64,000 bases of DNA from Neopestalotiopsis rosae (Eukaryota; Ascomycota; Sordariomycetes; Amphisphaeriales; Sporocadaceae): contig JALGAS010000007.1 in assembly GCA_023078685.1 (NCBI GenBank), positions 992,001 to 1,056,000 of the forward strand, in the 5' to 3' direction. The notes beneath the pieces were generated by a model. The model was not told the origin of the DNA, did no database searches, and was given only the letters and a program-made list of their open reading frames with translations. Every line of letters begins with the position of its first letter. Positions within the stretch are counted from its first letter, which is position 1. Position numbers and translations under genes: made by a program. Positions 45,208 through 60,408 of this stretch are shown one piece after another.

Positions 45208-48031
45208 TGCAGAGGCGACGATGTTGGTATGCTCTATGGTAAATCGCAATTCTTGGTAATAGGCCAGGCGCGCGCGCACACACAGGCACGCAGGAGCAGC
45301 ACTGCAGGCTGGGGTGCGTCTGGGGGTGGTGGTGGTGGTGATCACTCTTGTCTTGTCGTTACCTGCCCTGGCTGTCTGTGTGCTTCTGTATGTGTTGTGT
45401 TATGTATGCAGCAATCTGTCCGAGGCACCGGGAAAATTGCGAGGTGGTAGCAGTAGTCTGGTAGGTAGTAGGCAAGTAATAATTGGTAGTAGTAATGTTA
45501 GTAGTAGTAGGCGTCCAATTGTAAGCAGCAGGCGGGTGAAAGGGTCGTTGCGCTCGCACGCATCTGGTTCCTTGGTGGCATTGGCTACCTACGGACCAGC
45601 TCCAGCTTCAGCTTGAGCTCCAGCTTTCTGCCCAATGAGAGAAAAAGCAAAAAGTCGCCGCCCAGGGGTTGGGACGATCTTTTTGGGTCTTCAAGTGGGC
45701 GTCGTATGTAGTGGGCTTGGTGGGTTTCAATGACTGGGCAGGCACTTGATTTGGCTGGGGGCTGGATTTCACTTCAGCTCCAGTTCCCAAATGGCTTCGG
45801 CGATTTGATGCTCTAGTGTCCTTGGGTGATGGATGCTCTGTGCCAACTTCGCCTTCTCGAAGGAAAAAAACCAAAAGATCTCGTGGGCTCTTCGATGATC
45901 AACTGTTTAGTCTTTGCGCTAACGAGTAGCGAAAAGGTGTGAGGCAATGCCGGGTGCTCCGGGCTGTCTCCGGGCCCGTTGTCGTCTGTTTAGAGGTCGC
46001 AGAGCAGGTTTGGTTTAGGATGATTGATGGGGATGCAGGCTCAGGTAAGCTGAGTAGTTTTGGCCGGTAGGTAGGTTACTTATTAGCTGGGGGCTTCGGC
46101 GGGCACTCGCTGTTTGTATATACATAGGGCAGGTCTCAGAAGGTAGGGTACCTAGATTAGGCCAAGGTGTGTACCTTCCCATCGTACTGGAGGTCGAGTC
46201 CAGCTTGAAACCAGAATGGTAAAACCAAGTATCGGCCTAGACCCCGCCTTAGTAGGGCCCCTCCCTCAAAGCTACGATCGATGCCTTATTACGAGCCGAC
46301 CGACGATATCAAGCCAACCCACACCCCTTCCACTTCCAGTGTGTACATCTTAACAAGTTATGAGTAGGGACCAAGGGGCCTGCCCACCAGTTCACGCAAT
46401 TCCTCTGATAGGATAATTGAGTTTCACCCCCGACCTGGGACGGCCGGCCCGTGTAGACTGTCACTGCTGTGACCTGGAGGGTTGAAAGCTGAATATGTGG
46501 CTGCGGGTATCTCCACGGCTCGAACGATGTGGCTGTCTAATGTTGCCAGGCTTGCGAGAGGGAACAGCAGGAGAGTCAATCAAATCAGTCAAACTCATCA
46601 CTGCCAACCAAGCGCCAGCCGGCGGGTTGTTTTGCAGAACGGAGCCCGCCGCCATTGTGTTACATACTCTGGACGGGACAGGTACTCGGGACCTTTTACC
46701 TCTGGCACGCGCACGACTTGTCATATTCCGACAGTTCCCCGATTTCCTCTACCAGATGGTTTCGTTCTAGGAAAGCATAAGCAGTCCATAGACACCCGCC
46801 ATAACATAAGAGCAGTAATGTATGTGAATGCAGGAGAATCAGGCAAGTAGCCATGTAAAAAGTGCACGCTGTGTGTAGAAAGCCAGGTATCAAATGCATC
46901 TAAGTACCTACATATGCAGCCACGAATTGATGGGCTTGAGAAACCATAACGCTAGAGGCGGGGTGTAGAAGTCTAAAAGTCGTGCACGAGTCGAGGGAAG
47001 AAATTGGGGTGGTTTGGGTGGCCCATTAGATAATAACAAGAAAAGCCATAAAAGCAAAGAGGAAGAATGGCTTGTGACTACAAGTATAACGTAGGCGCCA
47101 GTCTTGTCCGTCTGTGTGCTGCTCATGAGAGGAGAGGCATCCAGCCGTCCAAGCTGCCCCAAAATAAGTGTCTCTCGACGCACCCTCACGATGACGTTAG
47201 TTTACCTTTCGTCCATACTCGGGAGCGAATCCTTCTCCAGACGCGACGTCGTGAACAGAAGTCAGTCATGCCCACGAGCTGAGATTGAGCAATTGTATGG
47301 ACTGGTGGCGAGGGCATCTACAAACGAGCCTACAGGTAAAGAAGAGTCGTCGAATTCAAAAACTCGCCCGACAAAAACCAAAGGTTGGAAATTCTTCCTC
47401 TTGTTGGCTCAGACGAATATGATCTTGTGTGGTTTCAAGCACACAGCCACATACTCACACGCTATGTGAGCTTGTTCGGCGTGTCACCTTGGACCCTTTC
47501 CCTTGGCTCACTTAGACGCAAGACACGCATCACTTCACTCTCCCCGCGGGATTAGTTCCCGGCTACATTCTCCTTGATTGGCCGTCTGTGTCCAGCACGG
47601 GTCCAATGATTTGGAAGCCAACCTAACCCAACTTCACTCAAGGCCAGGCCGAGACCGGTTCGAGCCGCAGATTCCAAATCATGCTTTCTTAAACACTGGC
47701 CAGGTCAAATCTCTCGAATCCACTTGCGATGAAGCTACTTTGTTTTCCCTGTCGGCATCGTAGGACAAGACTGTCCAGTCTATTCATTATTACATCCATC
47801 TCGTACCCTATCATTTCTCTCGTTGTTATTCGTTAATCCTCTCTAAAGACCTCAAGCCAAGTACAATTGCCTTTGTTGCTTCTGAAGAAACCTTGCCAGT
47901 TGCTATAGCAAGTTCCATTCATCATTGGCTCAAAGGCTCGGGGGCGCCATCAGTGCTTTTAGATAGCGACTAGTTTCAAGCCACATGCAATTGCTTTTGG
48001 GCGCCCTCCCTTCCCGCCATCTTCGAGGCTT
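45208..48031. other. Intergenic, 2.8 kb
   Basis: Long upstream region of the transcription factor. It contains simple repeats: a (GGT)n run near 45325-45340, TAG/GTAG-rich sequence at 45450-45510, CCAGCTCCAGCTTCAGCTTGAGC-like repeats near 45595-45625, and GTAGGTAGGTTA near 46068. No gene supported. Confidence 0.5.
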
Positions 48032-50701
48032 CTAGATGCTCAGTGTTCCTTGCAGTGGTAAATTGCGACTGCTCGGCCCCACGAGAATGTCGTAGGTCCC
48101 GTTTTGCAAAAGCCACTTTTGCGTGATCACGTCCCAAATACTCAAGTCGCGTCTTGTCAAGTCAAAAGTCACCGTTGCCGTTTGACTGGCATTAATGAAT
48201 GGCTTTTCGAACCCACGGAGTTGCTTTATCGGTGCTCCTGGAATGCCCACGTATAATTGAGCAGCTTCTGCTCCATCAACATCGCCTGCGTTTTGTATCT
48301 GCGCTGATACAGTGGCTAGAATATCCCAAAGATCCGACTGGCCACCTTCAACAATGTCCCCTGTTGGGTATTCATTGGTATTTGCCGTATCATTTTGTTT
48401 GATTTCGAGACTCGAATAATTGAAGCTGGTGTACGATAAGCCAAACCCAAATTCATACCGAGGGGTAATGTTTTTGGCATCGAAATGTCGATAGTCAATG
48501 TAAACGCCTTCTGTAAAGTTTGACTGAGGAAAATTTACAAAGATTCCATCTGCCTTGTCTGCATTGAGTAAAGTCTCGTAATCAGACTCATTGTGAGCAA
48601 CCGTGTATGGGAGCTTCCCGGATGGATTTGACTCCCCATACAGCAGTGACACGAGAGCATGACCCGAATCCTGGCCAGGCAAATGAGCAAATATTAATGC
48701 TGTGACGTTCTCATGGTCAACAAACTGGTCAACCAGACGAATCCCTGCATTGTGGAAGACAACGATGGTATTATTACAACGGTCTGCCACGTGCTTGATC
48801 AGCCCGTCTGTGTAATCGTCGTGTATACCGGCTCGATCGTACCCCTCTGAAGCAAACGCATTGACGATGACAATGCAGGCATCAGATGCAGCATCAACGT
48901 ATGGCTCCGGGCTGGAGAGATCCCAGTACAAAGCCGTTCCATCGTCATATGCTTGGGCGTTTATGGCATCGTATGGTGAGCTAATATATGAGGGCGTGAC
49001 TGCTCCACTGCCGCCACCGCTGATGATTGTGCCGTCAGGGGCGATCTGGGGAATATCTCCCAACGAATCGAGGTCGAAAGCGCCTGAGATGTAGCGGCCC
49101 AAGAATGCCGATTCGCCTCCAAACATCCAAGCGGACACGCCGCCAGTCGCATTGTAGTTCCACTGATCAGGGTTCCTGGCAGAATAGCCATATACAGACA
49201 GCAATCCGGGCTTCTTGAGTGGAAGAGCCGAGTTTGTGTTCTTGACGAGAACGTGGCCTTCAATAGCCCCATCAAGCAGTGTCTGCTTGAAGGAAGAATT
49301 TCTGGCATCGACAATTGTATGTGGCTTTGTGAGGTCGGCCGGCATTCCGATTCCAGGTTGGGGGAAATCTTGGTCTTGGCCCATTTGAAACCACGAAGCC
49401 ATGATTCTAGTGACCATGTCATCAAGTCTGCTCTCAGAGACAGAACCGTTCTGAACAGACTCGAGCAGTTTGTCTCCCCAGAGACCAGCAGCATCAGGTT
49501 GTACCATGTCCATTCCAGCAAGGGCAGATGCAACGCCTGCGTGCAAGGCGCCCCAGTCGGAAACCACAAAACCTTGGAACCCCAACTCCGTCTTGAGCAG
49601 GCCGTTTTGTGTTTTACTGTTGGCACAACCGTATGAATTGTTGACGCGGTTGTAGCTACACATGATGTTTCCAGTTCCGGCTTTCACCACATCCTGGAAA
49701 GGCCAGAGGTAAAGCTCGTGCATAGTCTTGTCGTCAATGTTCGAAGACACAGCCTCGATATCATGGGCAGGTACCCGATGAGTTTCCTGCTCATTTCCAA
49801 TGAAGTGCTTGGTACTTGTGATGACACCAGCGGACTGTATGCCAGATACAGTCTCGGCGGCTAGAGCACCACACAGATATGGATCAGCGGAGAATCCTTC
49901 CCAGTTTCTTCCGCCGGTCTCGATTCTCCCGACGGGGCCAACTACAGGGCCCAAGGCAACGTTGACGCCCTTTGTCTTGTATTCGCCGCCCATTCCTATG
50001 GCACGCTGCCTTGCGAGGTCTTTATTCCAACTTGCGCCGACATGAATACCACTTGGCCAACCAGAGACGAAATCAGTCCCGCGAAGACCTTGACCGGCAT
50101 CCATCAAACACATGCCTGTGAAGTTGAGGCGCGAAATTGCAGGTATGCTGCCAGCACATCCATTGCCGGCACCAGCTCCGGTCGTCAGACTAACCTTTTC
50201 CTCAGTTGTCATGTTTTGTACAAGTGCGATAGCCTTTGTGTACGAGTCACTCCAGGTGCCTGTCGCAGCCATAGATGCTATTGCTCATTGTCAGTTTCTG
50301 TTCAGGGCCTAGATCCGGCGATGCAATGATTTGTGTTACTAACGCGATGGATATACGGGCTCCGACTGTCCATAAAAGTACGTGTCGTCGGTGATGGCGT
50401 TCGTCGTGCCACCGCCGGCTGCACCGCCACCATGTTGGCCATCTGAATGACGCAGCGCCAGCAGTCCCAGAAGACCAAGAAGAGGAAGGCACAAGATGAA
50501 TACGATGAGTGCTTTGCCGCGCTTCTTGGCGAGAAACGGACGTCGCGCTTTCATCCGCGCCCACCAGCCTGTATCGTGGACCGGTGCGGGCTGACTCGGC
50601 TGAACTGCTCTTGTCGAGGCTTGATGCGATTCGTAGCCGCCAGTGTCTGTGGTACTGCTTCGTTCCCTCTCCCGGTATGGGATGAACCTCTCCTTCTCCA
50701 T
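48032..50701 (-). CDS. Membrane-anchored GH3 beta-glucosidase
   Basis: Exons 50701-50344 and 50277-48032, 66-nt GTTAGT...ATAG intron, 867 residues. The N-terminal exon is unusual for a beta-glucosidase. It has a charged cytoplasmic tail ([14 protein letters not shown]), a basic stretch ([13 protein letters not shown]) and one hydrophobic segment near residues 65-83 ([20 protein letters not shown]) followed by a Gly/His-rich linker, i.e. a type II signal anchor. The rest is a full GH3 enzyme: KHFIGNEQE in the N-domain, nucleophile Asp about 360 in GFVVSDWG, the C-domain with [28 protein letters not shown], and a fibronectin-III-like end. It hydrolyses terminal beta-glucosyl residues (cellobiose, other beta-glucosides) at the cell surface or in the secretory system; this architecture recalls the fungal bglE group. 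Confidence 0.92.
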
Positions 50702-52515
50702 TGTGACTAGACGCGCCGCGGCCAGAACAGTGTTTGCCTGTGAAAGATACCGGGCTCAAAGGTCCTGTGCGGTTGGGCGAAATGAGCTGTGGCCCGATAC
50801 CTAGGCTAATGCAATCTTTGTTGCGCAAGGTTGATGCCAGAAGGTGTCGAGATACCGATGACGATTAGCGAGCTTCAGAGTTTAGGGAAAAGATGACGAG
50901 GTCGTATCTCTGCTACGCGGTTGCAGTCTAAAGTTCGCTCGCTTGTGTGGTAGCAGAAATCAACCAGCCGACCGAATACGAAGTACTATGCAATAAACAA
51001 CGGTGCCTGAAGTTGATGTGTCAACAAGAATCATTGAGATCGGTGTTTACCCCAGTCGCCGCCGTCCAATCGCGGGCGCACCAGATTGCAGTAGCGTGGC
51101 TGCCCCGGGGAACGCAGCTCCCCCGAACCTTAATTCCTCGGGGGAGGATCCGCTAGCAGTTGCACGATTGGCCGCTCGACCCCTCTAACCCCCCAGAAAG
51201 CCCCTGGAACACTCGTCTGGCCGGACTGGGCTCCGGGGTTATCCACTCGACAACCGCGCATTGCATCGTTGAGATGAGCCTTCGGAGATCGTCAATATTG
51301 TGAATTCTCCCAATCCAGCCCAATGGGGAATTCAGAGGGAATCTTAAGGTAAAATCCTCGCAAGCACAGAGAGATGTTTCATACCATGACGAGTCAAGGC
51401 TGTCAATTAGTCATGCTTATCCAAGAATGATGACCATTTACGTCGCGACACTTCATGACCCTATTTGGCTCTGTGCTATATTCGTCGAAGGCGCAGGGGG
51501 CGTCAAGAGGGACTTGATCTGAGCAGACTCCGATTCCAAGACTGATCTAGACCATACAGTATAGATCAAAGAGCTACTCAAGAAATTGGCACGGACACAG
51601 GGAGAATTCAATCGTGAGTGGAAATCTAAGCCCAAGAAAACCCCGTCCCGGACAGGACGGACGCCTCTTTTGCATTATATTGACCAGCTAGTTCATGTTT
51701 GGTTCTAAGTTCTTCCGCTGCAGAAGCCCCCACGTCATTCGTCATTACATTTGTTGATGCCAGAAAGAAGGAAACATTTTTGAGGTATCGATTGTGCATA
51801 AAAGACCAAGTCCGTCAAGACACAGGAAGATAGATTCGCTTTCGTGAAATGTCTAGTGCGCAACCGTCGAGACGAAAAAGCCTTCGCGGCCGTTTCCCCA
51901 TAGATGTAGATATGCCGATAAGGGATGATAAACAGTTGATCGTAAATAATAAAAAAAGCAATGCTGAGTTGGTATCATAGGCTGGGGTCGGCCGGGAGGG
52001 TGTGATGATTGTAGTGTTGCAATTGCTGTTGGTAGTTGTGGTTTTGGTGTATATTGTTGTTGAAGTGTCGTATTCGCGCACGTGCTCGGACATCGTGGGG
52101 AGGACAAGAGGGTTGGTGAGGTAGGGTGACGATATGCAATAGCATCATAACGTGGGCCTGAAATGAAGGATTTGGTATAAGCTTATGCGAATTCCAAACA
52201 TGATCAAATTCGGGGGAAAGGCGGCCGTGGAATCCGTGGGTAGGGCACCTTCTGCATCGAGGCGCAATGCTAGATCCTTTGCAAAGTCTCAGCCCTGGCT
52301 CTTCCTCCACGTTTTAAAGTTCCTGAAAGGCAGTCATTCCTTGGTCAAGGTTTCTTGGATTGCTGATCCATAGAAACCACATAAACACCAAAGGATATGC
52401 CGCCTCTTTCGGACGCCAGGGGAGGCGCGGACGCAGTCCCGGGGGTGGTTTGCGCTTGCAAGCAGTCCGCGCTATGGAGTAGAGGATATCGAAACCCAAG
52501 TTGAGGTCGGAAGAC
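50702..52515. other. Intergenic, 1.8 kb
   Basis: Promoter of the beta-glucosidase and 3' flank of the G-alpha gene. No supported gene. Confidence 0.5.
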
Positions 52516-53957
52516 TCACAAGATGAGCTGCTTCAAGTTACGCTGGATGATCATATCCTGCACAGAGCCCATGGTGATCTTTAGCAGGTTCGTGTCGGTG
52601 GCGTTGGTGAAGTGACCATAGATCTCCTTCTCGGGGTTTCTGTTAAGAGCCCTGAATTTGTCCATGAAATATTTGCTCGCCTGCTTCCAATCATCCTGGG
52701 GCCCTTGATAATCAACGAAGCCGTGGCTCGTGATTGGACTCGAGGACAGCTTCTCCTTGAACAAATCCATCTTGTTCAGGAAAAGAATGAGGGCCGACTT
52801 GGTGAACCAATGCGAGTTTGCAATAGATTCCCACAGCATGAGCGCCTCATTCATTTGGTTCTGCATTCACACTCTTTAGTACAAACTTGACGCCAGCGTC
52901 TCACTCAGTTGACTTACGCCATCCTTGTCCTCAACCAAGCACTGATCATAACCGCTGATGGCGACAAGGAACAGCAGGCAGTTGACATTTTCGAAGCAAT
53001 GTATCCACTTCTTTCGTTCAGATCGTTGACCGCCGACATCAAACATCCGGTATGTCAATTGGCCCAGGTCGAAAATGGTCTCCGTGATTCCAGTTGTCCT
53101 CAATCGCGATCGCAGCAGGTCTTGGTCGTTGGGAATATAACCCTTGGTGAAAATGCGGTCCAGGTCGTCGCAAAAACTTTGGTGCACATGGTCAGCAGCA
53201 TGCACACGTTATAACAAGCCAGAACAGCAGCTGGCTGCAAAACAAACATACTATGAAAGGTTATCATGGAGGGCATATTCGTTTCCTTTGAGCACGGCCT
53301 TCTGCACGCCTTCGTCGGCCCAGAGTGCCTTGATTGGGTCCAGGTAGTCTTCGGGAAGGTTGTCGTTGGGAGAGATTTCGCAATCTAGAAGAAGCAGTGC
53401 CTGGTTTTTCTATTCGTGGTAATTGGTTAGTATCCTGCAGGCCACAATTTGAACAAGGTGCATCGCAGATTTATGCGGCAGGACGGAAAGAGTTCATGTA
53501 CGTAGCCAACGGCTGCGCAGTAGGTGCTTTTTTCCCCTCACCTCGTTATCCTTGTTTCCGAAGTCAATTGACTGGTCGTTCATAACATCGAAAATGAGTC
53601 GTAATGATTGGACAACATTGTTGAAGACCACCGGCTTGCCCTCGAGTCTCTCGTTCTTGGTGAAGCCTTGCGCGTAGATCAACTTCATCTGTTTCAAGAC
53701 TGTCGACTTCCCCGATTCTCCAGCGCCTGTTCCAAAGTTGTTCGTGTTAGCGACCCTCACCGCAGCGGCGGGTTGGAAATGTGAGACATGGTGCCAGCTG
53801 CTGCAGAAAGCAAGCAATGCGACTTGGGAGACGACATACCCAATAGGAGGAGCTTCACTTCACGGGCCAACCGCTTCTCATCTTGCCTTATGATCTTGTC
53901 GAGCTCGCGCGATCGGTTCTGGCCCTCCTCATCCGTTTTCCTGCTCCCGAAACACAT
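52516..53957 (-). CDS. Heterotrimeric G-protein alpha subunit, group II (GNA-2/GpaC-like)
   Basis: Exons 53957-53840, 53726-53542, 53409-53252, 53176-52918, 52860-52516; 354 residues, the normal size for the family. P-loop GAGESGKST at 40-48 (intron 1 splits the first Gly codon), switch [10 protein letters not shown], switch [14 protein letters not shown] with the GTP-hydrolysis Gln, NKMDLF and the TNATDT base-contact loop. The C-terminus is [11 protein letters not shown]. The N-terminus is [10 protein letters not shown], with no Gly at position 2 for myristoylation, but a Cys at position 2 that could be palmitoylated. MCFG and the C-terminal sequence fit fungal group II, whose loss usually gives weak phenotypes. 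It relays GPCR signals at the plasma membrane. The rhodopsin-like protein is not adjacent. Confidence 0.93.
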
Positions 53958-56900
53958 CTTGGCGCGATTTTAATGGCGCTTTTACGCTGGGCAGCGCGGC
54001 AAGTTCTCGAATTCAATCGGAACGCTGTGCACTCGGTTGCGCGAGGCGGGGCACTAAGGTATTGTGCTGCCGCGGGACTGTCGGGGTGTCGGGGCGGCAC
54101 CTCTTTTTACAGGTCGTTTTTTTGTGCTCTCGATCCACCAAAGGGAAGTTACCGTGGGCGGGAACAGCGGGATTACTCTAATGTAGTTCCCGATGAATTG
54201 AGAGACCTCACGCGCACTAACAATCCAGAGATTGGAAAGACAGAAGGCGAGCCGAGAGAGAGGGAAGAGAGGAAGAAAAGAGGAAGGGAAAAAAAGGTAC
54301 GTAGTAGGAGTAGTAATGAATGACTGCGAAAGAGGGTAATAATGAGATGAATAGAGATGGATGGGGGTGCTTCAGATCTAAAGCTTGGCCGCGAGCGTGG
54401 CTTTGAAAGCTTTCTTTAGGATTATCCCAGGATAAGACAGACCCAGTGGCCCCCTTTCGCTCGAAGCTAGCGACTTATCACTTTTTGGGACCTGGTCCTG
54501 GAGTTTAAGCGTTTCGCGTTCACCAGTACGTAGATGAGACAGCCAGTGGGCAGCGCCGGCGGAAGATAAGTACCGAGCTTAGGCAAGCGTACTGTAGGTC
54601 GGTAGGTGCCAGGCGGAGAGGACGGACGGACGAGAGATGCACAGACATGCAAAGTGACGATGATCCCGGGTCCTGGTTCCAGCGGATCTTTTCTTTTCTT
54701 TTATGTCAGCCCAAGCAACGGTCCTGGAATGATCAGAGGGAGAAGGCGTATGAAAAAGAAAGAAGAGAAGAGAAGAGCAAGATCGTACCCCAAAAATGAC
54801 CGCAGGGGAAACTCTGGAAGATACATACCTTGGAGGTAAAGCGCAGCAGGCCCGTGCAGACCTGAAAAGAGGCGGTATTAAAGGAGAAGCTCACGCCAAC
54901 AATACGTACTGGGGAGAGGAAAAGAGGCCTTGGAAACTCGAGAAACGGACTGATGGGGAGGATCAGTTTCGGTCTACGATATACCCTAGTACATGGATAG
55001 CCACGAGGTAGATACCGTATGCGCGTACTGTATTTGTCTAGCAACTGCCTTGCCTACCTGAATGCTTTCTTCGACCTCTTATTATTACCGTACATTCATA
55101 CCTGGGCAGCTAAAAATCGGCTTATGCAGGCGGCACACTGTATATTGAATTCCGCTGCAGGCCCTTGAATGGGTTGCCTTCTCCGGGGCACCACCTGGCA
55201 CCCAGGTTCTTTGCTCTGCTGCTCGCTCTCGACCTCGTCAAACCCCATTCTCAGCGTCGAGAAGGGGCGAAGATCAGCGCCGTCGTCTTATTTGCACCGC
55301 AGCCTGTCTTGTGTCTTGTCATCCTCCAAGGTTTCATGCAGCGACCAACGATCGTCTCACTTGGGACCATCTCTCCTCAAAGGTCGCGGCCGGCTTCAAT
55401 TGAGGGACTACGTTTAACAACTAACGATGCTAGCGAGCGGCGTCGTACCAAGTACGGCCAAGTGCAGTCCATATGGTATGGACTATGCCTTGAGGGGATG
55501 CTAGGTGGGAAGTGTAGTATGATGGAGTAGGTTCAAATTATTAGTGCAGTCCGTCCAGTGTAGGCAGTATGAAGACGAAAGGTACCTGGCGGACGGCGCG
55601 GCGACAGGCGGTCGGTACGGTACACAACGATTGAAGAAAAAGCCGTTGAAAACGTGAGACGACAAGAGCTGACCCATGAAAGTGCCGCAGTCGAATCAGA
55701 GGCTATCGTTTGCGGTCCAAGTGGGCGAAACTGGCCCCCCTTCAAGCCCTGTACACTAATAAGCAGTGAGTGCCCACCACGCTTCAAGAAGTTGCCCAGC
55801 TCTGCCCAGGACACAAGAAAGACCAAGGACCCAGGGCCAAAAAGCCATGCTTGCTCTGCAGACCTTGCCCCAAAAAGCTAATGAGACTGGGGAACGGCGC
55901 CCGAATGTGGGCTCGGGCGAGATGAACGTTAATAAGGTGCCTCATTAACGAAACGATATGTCAGGAATCTCTAAGAGGCACGTTTTTTCCTCTTTAATCT
56001 CATCTTGGAACGTGGATTCAAGAGTTGGCAAGCGGGCCGGTAAGTCTATCTAGATGTGGATGGCGTGCGTGGATGGATACTATGGTATGGATAATCACGG
56101 AAGCAGAGGTAGGTAGACAGCAGACAGGTAGCAGGTATGTCTGTGTACTATGTAAGCTCGGTTCTTTCTCATGCATACGAATAAATGCAATCAGCATGAA
56201 GCAAATGGCTGCACTGTGGTGGCCTCCAGGCCTCAGCTGCACCCTCGATCCTTCACTTGAGCGAAAGAGGAGAGGCGATGGCAAGAAGGATTGATCAGGT
56301 CTTTTTGGAACGAAAGAAAAAGATTCGTCATTATTCCTCCTCAACCACTCCCTAGGTCACCACCCTTGCTGCTAAAATAGAACGCCATAATACTACTACA
56401 CACAGACATGTGTAGTGTACATAGTGCATGCAGTTCATGTACATATATGTATGTTTCAGCCCCCGATGGCCATGCAACTGGCTTCGACTGGGTGAGATTT
56501 GTCTGGATAAAATCAGCAAACATAAATTCCCCGTGGTCCTAGAGGCTAGAGACGTACGGAATACACACACCAGACACACAGGCTCACTCATACAACTGAG
56601 ATGCGACCCTGGCTCCCACGTTAGCGCACCCGGACCCATGTTTCTTGTCTGCGAGCTGCAGTGCCGAGAAGGGTATAGATTGACAGGATTCCCAGGCTCG
56701 CTCAATGATCATGTTATGGCCCTGCTTCGCTGCCCGCTGCTCACTTTGCGGGATGGATCCGGCCCACTCGAGCATCCCTGGCCGCTGCTGGAGAGGTCCC
56801 ATCCTCTAAGAGAGTGCGCGAAAGTAAACGGTAGTATCCGTACACTAGCGTACAGCAGAGCTCTGAGATTAACACCAGAAAGAGTTGTTCAGGGCAGACC

Positions 56901-59073
56901 ACGCGAGCCGATGAGCAGGGTCACGACTCGGCGCACCTCGCTGAGCGGATGATAGACACGCCGGCGCAGGGGGGTCTCTACCGCTGAATTCCTGTACAAT
57001 ACCCTGCTCACCAGTTCAGGTCTGTCTCATCAATTGACGAGACCTACCTTTGCCGGGAAGTAGGTAACATAGGGCCGCGTACAGTGCGCACCCCGGCGTC
57101 TCGGCATTGGCCTCTCGACTCCAACTTGTCAATTCATCATCACGTATTTTTAGAGTTAACCCAGGCCGTCAAGCTTGAGAGAGCAAGTCTCGCACGAGTC
57201 AAGATTTCATAGAGCGGCGGCTGTTAGCTCTCGATCGTAATCCCTCTTTTACCGAACCCATTCATGGCCACGCGGCAACTATCCGAGAACTTTCTCAAAA
57301 GATCTTGGACAACTTAACCAGGCCTTCCATTCGGTACGCAGACAAGAGGCACAAGATAGGTACCAGGGGCACAAAGGACCAAGTTCAAAGCCGCTTCTCG
57401 TCGCTCGTGTTGCTGAGATCAAGATCTGCCTATGGCTGAGAAGAGTTGCCCTTCAACGGCGTGCCATCAAGTTGTGCATAGGCGGCGCAGTGCTGACGGG
57501 ATGCAGTTTGTGTCTCCATACTCCGGCTACTGATTGGAGTGCCACCTGCAGCTTCTAGAAGGCAGCAGTTCTGGGCGACATACTCTATCTGGTCTCATTA
57601 ACCAACCACATGCGTATTTTGCTGCGTGCGGCACGTTCGGTAAACCATCTCCACGTTGCCACGATGGGGTTCATTGTCATGGCCAAACGAAACCTGGGTA
57701 CCTACACTCACTACAAGGCTTGGCCCCAGTTTGGTCCCAGGTGCCATCTTACATACTTTCAGTCATGTCTATGACTATACTACCTGCCGTATAGTCCATC
57801 ATCGCAGCGGCGTTTTGCTTGTACCTTGTACCTGCTCGCACGTATGCGGACGGCAGCAGTGAACATACAATCGGGATGTTGCTTTTTAGGATTCCTAGGT
57901 GCATATCAATCAGTCAGATCAGATGTCAAGGCAACACTCCATCATCTCGCCAAACTCGCTTGGCTTGCGCTCTGTTCGCATATGAGTTATCGTTTACCCC
58001 AAACGAGGAGGAGCAATGAAAAGTTCTCTCACACGAGTGTTTCTTGACGCCTGCCGCATACTTCTCCCGGAAAGGGGCCTGCTTGCGGCCCGCCTGAATA
58101 TTGCAGCCTCATCTCACCAACATATCGGGGACCTTGCGCACCGCATATATTACATTAGCATTCGCACGGGCACACAGGCTCGACTTGCTTGTTGAGCTGT
58201 GTCACGCTCCTATTTGGGCAATATACATTGCGACGTGCTGTAGGGCTCGCCAGATGCATCTGCATACTGCTGAAGGAGACTCATCACTGCATTCAGCAAA
58301 CTCTAGGTATGAATTTCTTGTTTTGGTAGTAGTAACAAAACCTACCTACTTACCTAGGTACCCGGTAGCTTAAAAATATGATGACTCGGACCCATGGGCG
58401 GGCAGGATGACCATTGGGTACAACAGTATGGCATTGTGCTAGACTGCTTGAATGGATCCATAACCACTTGACTGTTACAATACGACCATGTGTTTCCAAG
58501 ATAGACGTGGGCCTGTCGCAATGCCTTCCGCAGCTTCGTCCGAAGTTTCGGGGGCGCTTTGCACGACCATGGAAGCCCCCCGAGGCCGCCACATCGGGGC
58601 CTTAGGGCCTCTCCCGCCGAAACATGTGTGCCGTCAACCACAAAGAAGAGGAAGAAACAAAAATCATTTGCCAAAAAATCTCCATATACGGCAGAACGGC
58701 AGGACAAGATTGCTGTATCAGCTACGTTTATTACGCTTTTCTTTCCCCAGTGGGATCGGCCTCGAAAGGTTTGCTTTCTCTCTACCCATCCAGCTATTCC
58801 CATATGCAGCCCTACGGCCACTTTGCGAGTTTAAACGCTGCGGCATTGGGCATACTACGGCTGGGTGCGGCATTTCGACCCCATTTTGTAGCCAACAAAA
58901 AATTTTCAAACTTTTGGTCAATTGGGCAGCAGCAGCGAAAAAGTATCCACAGTAGTCATAGAGGTGCCGCAAACAAGAATTGCAGTTTCTTCAACACCGC
59001 ATCAATATCTCAACAGAGAATATCCTCCAGTACCAGATCTGCTTCTTCTGTTGCTCAACAAGAAACCGCCAAA
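53958..59073. other. Intergenic, 5.1 kb
   Basis: Divergent spacer between G-alpha (-) and spermidine synthase (+). Scattered frames of less than 180 codons lack ATG-plus-splice logic or family features. Holds polypurine tracts (see separate entry) and the palindrome TACCTAGGTA at 58351-58360. No gene supported. Confidence 0.5.
54236..54297 (-). promoter_or_regulatory. CT-rich tract upstream of the G-alpha gene
   Basis: Read on the coding strand of the G-alpha gene this is a nearly pure pyrimidine tract about 280-340 nt before its ATG. A second one lies at 54739-54782. Such tracts mark many highly transcribed fungal promoters; the assignment is inferred. Confidence 0.4.
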
Positions 59074-60408
<1,335 letters not shown>

